The notes beneath the pieces were generated by a model, which did no database searches, was not told the DNA's origin, and was given only the letters and a program-made list of their open reading frames with translations. From the NCBI GenBank assembly GCA_964550025.1, contig CAZJYI010000145.1, positions 1 through 27,123 of the forward strand: a stretch of 27,123 bases of DNA. The letters are read 5' to 3'. How positions within the stretch are numbered: the first letter of the stretch is position 1; each line of letters begins with the position of its first letter. The position numbers and the translations under genes were made by a program. This DNA is from CAZJYI01 sp964550025. GTDB lineage: Bacteria; Verrucomicrobiota; Kiritimatiellia; UBA8416; CAYOBW01. Below are positions 23,549 to 27,123 of this stretch, piece by piece.

Positions 23549-24007
23549 CGCACCCTCCCCTCATCGTCACGGCAAGCCTAGATCCATCACCGAAACGGCG
23601 ATATACCGTTCCCACCCCGTTCAGACTACCGTCCCGGGACCGGACTGGCAAGTGTTCTCGCCGCCGCCGCAATCCGAAAACAGTCCGCCCATTGGCCACA
23701 CTATGTCCCGCTCCGCTACCGAACGGCGGGGGGGGCGAGTGCGAGTAGGAACGGCGAGGGAGCACTCACTACCGCAGGTCTTACTCGCACTCAGGGGCGG
23801 AGGGGGGCGTCGCCAATCCTCGCGGAGCGGGCGTCCTTGGATGGTGTAATCTGCAAACTCGACTTTACAATCTCCCCCGTGTGTGGTTTGCCCCATGATG
23901 GTGACCGACGCGCTCTCGCATGACGAGATTGGCTCTGTGGTCAACATCTCGGGAAGCGGATTCATGGTCCGTGGAGTGGCCCCAGTTGACACGAACACCA
24001 GGCGCGT
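23549..24007. other. Intergenic region between the RM locus and giant gene 3
   Basis: This 459-bp stretch holds no recognisable gene; several short frames on both strands match no family. A TAGGCT box at 23575-23580 (minus strand) may belong to the promoter of giant gene 3. The 11-base inverted repeat at 23737-23747 and 23782-23792 could fold into a hairpin. Confidence 0.55.
23737..23792. repeat. Hairpin with perfect 11-bp arms
   Basis: GAGTGCGAGTA (23737-23747) and TACTCGCACTC (23782-23792) are exact reverse complements around a 34-base loop, the same loop length as in the 92-bp element at 17920-18011. It has no U-tract. It may be another palindromic intergenic repeat. Confidence 0.5.
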
Positions 24008-25189
24008 CTACTCCACCCCGAAGTGCTTCCGCAGGTGATCGAGCGTGAAGCGATTGCGGAGGCGGCAGACGGTGTTTTGGTTGGCGAATAACCCCTTGAC
24101 CCAGTGTGCTTCTTCTACGGGGACGGTTTCGAGCCATTTGACTCGAACAAAGTACTCGTACTTCTCGGGATTCCGGGCGTGGCCTTCCAGGTTGGGAGCC
24201 TTGAGGGGGGCTTCGAGGATTGGCGTCTCTTTCCCGTCCACCGTCACGGCGAACTCTTTGACCGAGACAGCCGGCTCCGTCACCGTCCCCACCCCAACGT
24301 ATCCAGTCCGCGGGATCATGACGTACACGCGATCGTCCGGGGATAGCTGCTTCAGGGTCTGACTGTAGAATCGACCACCACCCCCGCACACGAACCCGTA
24401 CTCCACGCAGTCTTCCCACGTTCGATGCGGCCCCTCGCCCACGTTCACGTAGTAGCTGACGCCGTCCCAGGGCTCTTTGCCCTTCTTCGTGATCCTGGCT
24501 TCGGTCTGGTTCGGGTCGATCAACCAGGAACGGGTCAGGTACTCGTTGCCCCCATCCTTGAAGTACCGGAAAAAGACGGCGTTGACGGGGGCGCCTCACT
24601 GGACCTTGTCCAATAGGATGTAAGATTCGGGCGTCCGTCGTAGGACGGTGCTCCCGCGCCGTCCTTGTGGCAGGCGAGGAGGCAAAGGGGTGAGAGTTGT
24701 GGCACTTCGTTCCACGTTCTCTCAATTTCTGCCTCCGTGCTGCCTCCCTGGACGGCGCGGAGCACCGTCCTACTTGGCATTCGCACTCGCGACCCCTTTT
24801 TGGGACGGGATCTCACTCCCGAACGCCTCGTCGAACCCCTCCTCCAAAGATCTTCCGGGATGGTTGTCGCCGTAGATCTCGGCCACATCTTCGTACGTGA
24901 GATCCTTGACCCATGACCCGTAGTCCAGGAGCTGCGCCACGGCGTCCCGCGGTGTCTTGTCTCGCTTCAATTCGACAACCGCCAGATTCCCGTCCCGGTC
25001 CATCGCCAGGATGTCGATCAGCTTCCCAAAGCCGGTCTTCACCTGCCGACCCAACAACATCAAATCCGCGGACAAGACTGCCATGTCCTGAACGATCGTG
25101 TCCTCCAGGCGCGACTCGGAGTCAAGTGGCTCGAATGAAAGGCGTTCCGGGGTGACGCCCAGCTTCCAGATTCCGATCTCGATTGGCAT
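24008..25189 (-). pseudogene. NucS/PD-(D/E)XK-like nuclease-domain protein, disrupted by a hairpin element
   Basis: Two fragments of one gene. The N-terminal fragment (24770-25189) starts MPIEIGIWKLG at an ATG with a strong GAGGAGG site. It carries an Endonuclease-NucS-like core: LEDTIVQD, GRQVKTGFGKLIDILAMD (Asp) and LAVVELKRDKTPRDAVAQLLDY (the E-x-K pair). It stops at a TAG supplied by the GTAG end of the inserted element. The C-terminal fragment (24008-24595) resumes at GAPVNAVFFRYFKDGGNEYLTRSWLIDPNQ and continues with VGEGPHRTWEDCVEYGF, GYVGVGTVTEP, LFANQNTVCRLRNRFTL and the stop. It is preceded in frame by TGA (24596-24598). The expected linker, roughly 25-30 residues ending in an ERIVNYL-like helix, is missing. 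The start lies 10 bp after hsdS, so the gene was part of the RM operon. Confidence 0.85.
24640..24773. mobile_element. 134-bp long-hairpin element inserted in the nuclease-like gene
   Basis: The arms GTAGGACGGTGCTCCCGCGC-CGTCC (24640-24664) and its reverse complement (24750-24773) differ by one extra C. Internal parts are also imperfectly complementary, for example GGAGGC with GCCTCC and TGAGAG with CTCTCA, so almost the whole element folds on itself. Both ends read GTAG inward, the tetranucleotide typical of REP sequences mobilised by RAYT transposases. It has no open frame and no obvious target duplication. Related sequence may extend left to about 24598. Confidence 0.75.
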
Positions 25190-25199
25190 AGTCCTCCTC

Positions 25200-26999
25200 T
25201 CAACTATCAGTAGACCCCGTTGGACTCCCGTAGTGTAGTTCCTGTGCAGCAAGCGAACTCTGCCCGCATATACGATTCATCACCGCATCCATGAGTAATT
25301 CGGCATTGTCCTGGGACTGCCCGAGTTTGGCTTCAAGATCGTCGCACAGTTTCATCAACTCATCGACCTTGGCGACGATGCGCTTCTGTTCCGCAAGGGG
25401 AGCGAAAGGAAACGGCAGGCCAAACAGCCTCCGAGAATTCAGTTTGCATGTCCCGTGTGAGGAACGCTCCACCATCGCAAGTATTCGCGCGCCCCACCCA
25501 GCACAAGTTAATCGTAGAAAGGTCACGATTCCAGGAACGTGGGGAACGAGCGCCTTCATGTCCTGATTGACCGTAACAGTGACCTTGTTGGTGGCGACCG
25601 GGAATGTGTGAGCCAAGATCATTCCACGTATCACCATCAGAAGGGATAGCGGCGGGATCAACTTCGCGGACGACACCTCTACCGCACGGTCCGAAATGTG
25701 GTCGATCGAATCCATGATTTGAGGCACCTTCATATCCTTCGGACTGACCCACGGCAAGTCGCCTCCCCACAGCTCAGGCCTGCTCTTGCTTGGCGTCCCG
25801 CCTCCAACGATCGTTCCCAGCTGACTGAGTGATGTCCATACCCAACCCGGGGGCAATTCATGGGAGATGCCATTCAACTCAAGGGACGGTGTGGGTGCAC
25901 TGCCCCTAATCTTGCCCCGGGCGATCAGCCTCTCCTTCTCCACGGCGATCTTGTCCAATAGAACCGACGCCGGTTCGTCAGAGGGGTCTTGGGGAACGAG
26001 CTGGCCCTGGACGGCGAGTTGTAGGATGGCTTTGCGGAGCTCGGCTACGTTCTCCGGGTTGTCGTAGAGCAGGTCGAAGTTGTCGCGGATTCGGGACCAG
26101 GCCGGGAGCACGGAGGGAGTTCGTTTCGACTTGTCTGATTTCAGGGCCGGCGTCGTGAGTGCGTCGAGGCAACTCGCATTCAACGTCACGCGCTTCTCGT
26201 TCTTCTCTCTCTGCCGCGCCTCCAACTCATCACACAACCGCATCAACTCATCGACCCTGGCAACGATGCGCTGCTGTTCGGCGAGAGGGGGCAAGCCGAC
26301 AGTCATCTTCAGGAGAATTCCTTGATTCAAGTTCACCATCGTCGCCCCTACTGCCGCTCCGCTCAAGTACTCGCGAACGACCGGGGAACCTATGAGCATG
26401 GCGATGAACGCTGGGTGAGAGACTCTCGGCATCCGAAGCAGAAGACTCCCCGTCCCGCAAAGCCAGCCGGCTTCGTTCGCGGTAACGACTGCACACCTCC
26501 CCATCTCGCCTCGCCTCGCCATGACTATGTCGCCACGTGACATGCGAAAGACAGAGAGTCTGTTGAGAGTGATTCCCGAAACCGTCATCGTCTCTGAAGG
26601 CTGAATCGACCCGTCAACAATGTGCATGGGATTTATGACGGGGACACCGTTCGAGATGTAGTCGTCCTTATGAAGCGAGCTTCCGAAAGGTCCCGTCTGC
26701 AAACGCAGAATGCAGTCCCGTAGTGTGCCCCACTCCCAGCTTATCGGCAGTTGATGCGAGATGTCCTCGATATCAAGCGGCGGCGATGGTTTGCTCTTCT
26801 TGATCTTCCCTTCGGAGATCAACCGTTCTCGCTCCGCGGCAATCCTCTCCAGCAACACGGACGCCGGTTCGTCGTTGGGGTCCTGGGGGACGAGCTTTCC
26901 CTGGACGGCGAGTTGCAGGATCATCTCCCGCAGCTTCGGCACCCCGTTCGGTGCATCGGCAAGCAGTTCGAACTCTCGGATGAAATCGGCGGTGGTCAT
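25200..26999 (-). CDS. hsdS: Type I restriction-modification specificity subunit HsdS
   Basis: A 599-residue specificity subunit that recognises a bipartite DNA target for an HsdM2S methylase or HsdR2M2S nuclease. It has two target-recognition halves with duplicated conserved regions. KLREMILQLAVQGKLVPQDP near residue 22 and ELRKAILQLAVQGQLVPQDP near 323 are the first pair. PPLAEQQRIVARVDELMRLC near 256 and APLAEQKRIVAKVDELMKLC near 540 form the helical spacers. TRD1 contains WEWGTLRDCILRLQTGPFGS; TRD2 contains WVWTSLSQLGTIVGGGTPS. Length and arrangement are those of an intact gene. Its ATG overlaps the hsdM stop as ATGA, so translation is coupled. The nuclease-like pseudogene follows by 10 bp. 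The target sequence cannot be predicted from the protein by eye. Confidence 0.95.
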   Translation of the reverse strand: MTTADFIREFELLADAPNGVPKLREMILQLAVQGKLVPQDPNDEPASVLLERIAAERERLISEGKIKKSKPSPPLDIEDISHQLPISWEWGTLRDCILRLQTGPFGSSLHKDDYISNGVPVINPMHIVDGSIQPSETMTVSGITLNRLSVFRMSRGDIVMARRGEMGRCAVVTANEAGWLCGTGSLLLRMPRVSHPAFIAMLIGSPVVREYLSGAAVGATMVNLNQGILLKMTVGLPPLAEQQRIVARVDELMRLCDELEARQREKNEKRVTLNASCLDALTTPALKSDKSKRTPSVLPAWSRIRDNFDLLYDNPENVAELRKAILQLAVQGQLVPQDPSDEPASVLLDKIAVEKERLIARGKIRGSAPTPSLELNGISHELPPGWVWTSLSQLGTIVGGGTPSKSRPELWGGDLPWVSPKDMKVPQIMDSIDHISDRAVEVSSAKLIPPLSLLMVIRGMILAHTFPVATNKVTVTVNQDMKALVPHVPGIVTFLRLTCAGWGARILAMVERSSHGTCKLNSRRLFGLPFPFAPLAEQKRIVAKVDELMKLCDDLEAKLGQSQDNAELLMDAVMNRICGQSSLAAQELHYGSPTGSTDS

Positions 27000-27123
27000 T
27001 GGGCGGCACTCTCCAGTGCGGCAGCGAGTTCGCCTTTCAGTGCCTCGCGGGCGGCGGCTACGTTCTGAAGCAGCGTCTTGTAGTCGGCCAGCAGCTCGTC
27101 GGGGTCACCGTGCTTGGCGTCCT
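26996..27123 (-). CDS. hsdM: Type I RM methyltransferase subunit HsdM, C-terminal end (partial)
   Basis: An open frame of 41 residues enters from the right edge and ends at the TGA overlapping the hsdS start (ATGA). The visible end reads DPDELLADYKTLLQN followed by an alanine-rich amphipathic helix and the terminus ALESAAQ. Position directly before hsdS and the coiled C-terminal helix are typical of HsdM, whose last residues contact HsdS. The catalytic NPPF region lies outside the window, so identification rests on context and this short tail. Confidence 0.7.
   Translation of the reverse strand, partial: DAKHGDPDELLADYKTLLQNVAAAREALKGELAAALESAAQ

Noticed and set aside
23621..23998. Minus-strand small protein of 125 codons between the RM locus and giant gene 3
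   Set aside because: It has no family match, no good ribosome site, and crosses the hairpin at 23737-23792; it is more likely intergenic.

Overview
The window is high-GC bacterial DNA. Its gene content points to a member of the Planctomycetota-Verrucomicrobiota-Chlamydiota group, most likely Kiritimatiellota or Lentisphaerota: a Tat-exported formylglycine sulfatase, a ThuA-fold protein, an octaheme cytochrome, and three giant secreted beta-helix proteins of the 'choice-of-anchor Q' type. The taxon is inferred from protein style; no phylogenetic marker is present. An internal run of ten Ns (22144-22153) shows that this is a draft assembly.

Layout. Positions 1-520 hold an 8-bp tandem repeat, one REP-like palindrome and no credible gene. 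A zinc-type dehydrogenase (521-1525, minus) diverges from a KDG-kinase-like PfkB sugar kinase (1995-3083, plus); their 469-bp spacer carries degenerate repeats and an inverted REP pair. A glycosyltransferase-methyltransferase-like fusion (3116-4318) and an exported cytochrome with eight CXXCH haem sites (4372-5613) follow on the plus strand. Convergent to them is an apparent operon, thuA-like then sulfatase (8255 to 5775, minus), with a good sigma70-like promoter.

Positions 8364-23548 are occupied almost entirely by three giant minus-strand genes. Each encodes a secreted protein built from blocks that open with an 'HYVSxxG...YxxWAxAAxxIQDAVDAAxxGDTVLVTNGTY' type module, run through 20-25-residue beta-helix coils with a recurring N-C-T core, and close with a choice-of-anchor-Q segment ('YRLxxxSPCIDAG...DxxGxPR...VDMGAYE'). 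The first adds DUF2341-like, LamG-like and PKD-like modules. The second contains a whole C-terminal module duplicated internally. The third has a roughly 400-residue glycine-rich domain and is interrupted by the assembly gap. A 92-bp hairpin element lies between the second and third.

Positions 24008-27123 are the tail of a type I restriction-modification locus on the minus strand: the hsdM C-terminus, a complete two-TRD hsdS overlapping it by ATGA, and a NucS/PD-(D/E)XK-like gene 10 bp downstream. That last gene is broken by a 134-bp hairpin element whose terminal GTAG supplies the premature stop.

A plausible reading, as inference, is a surface and polysaccharide island: exported sulfatase and ThuA protein, sugar-acid kinase and dehydrogenase inside the cell, and very large repetitive surface proteins outside. 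It adjoins a decaying defence locus, and the intergenic spaces are rich in several unrelated families of palindromic repeats.
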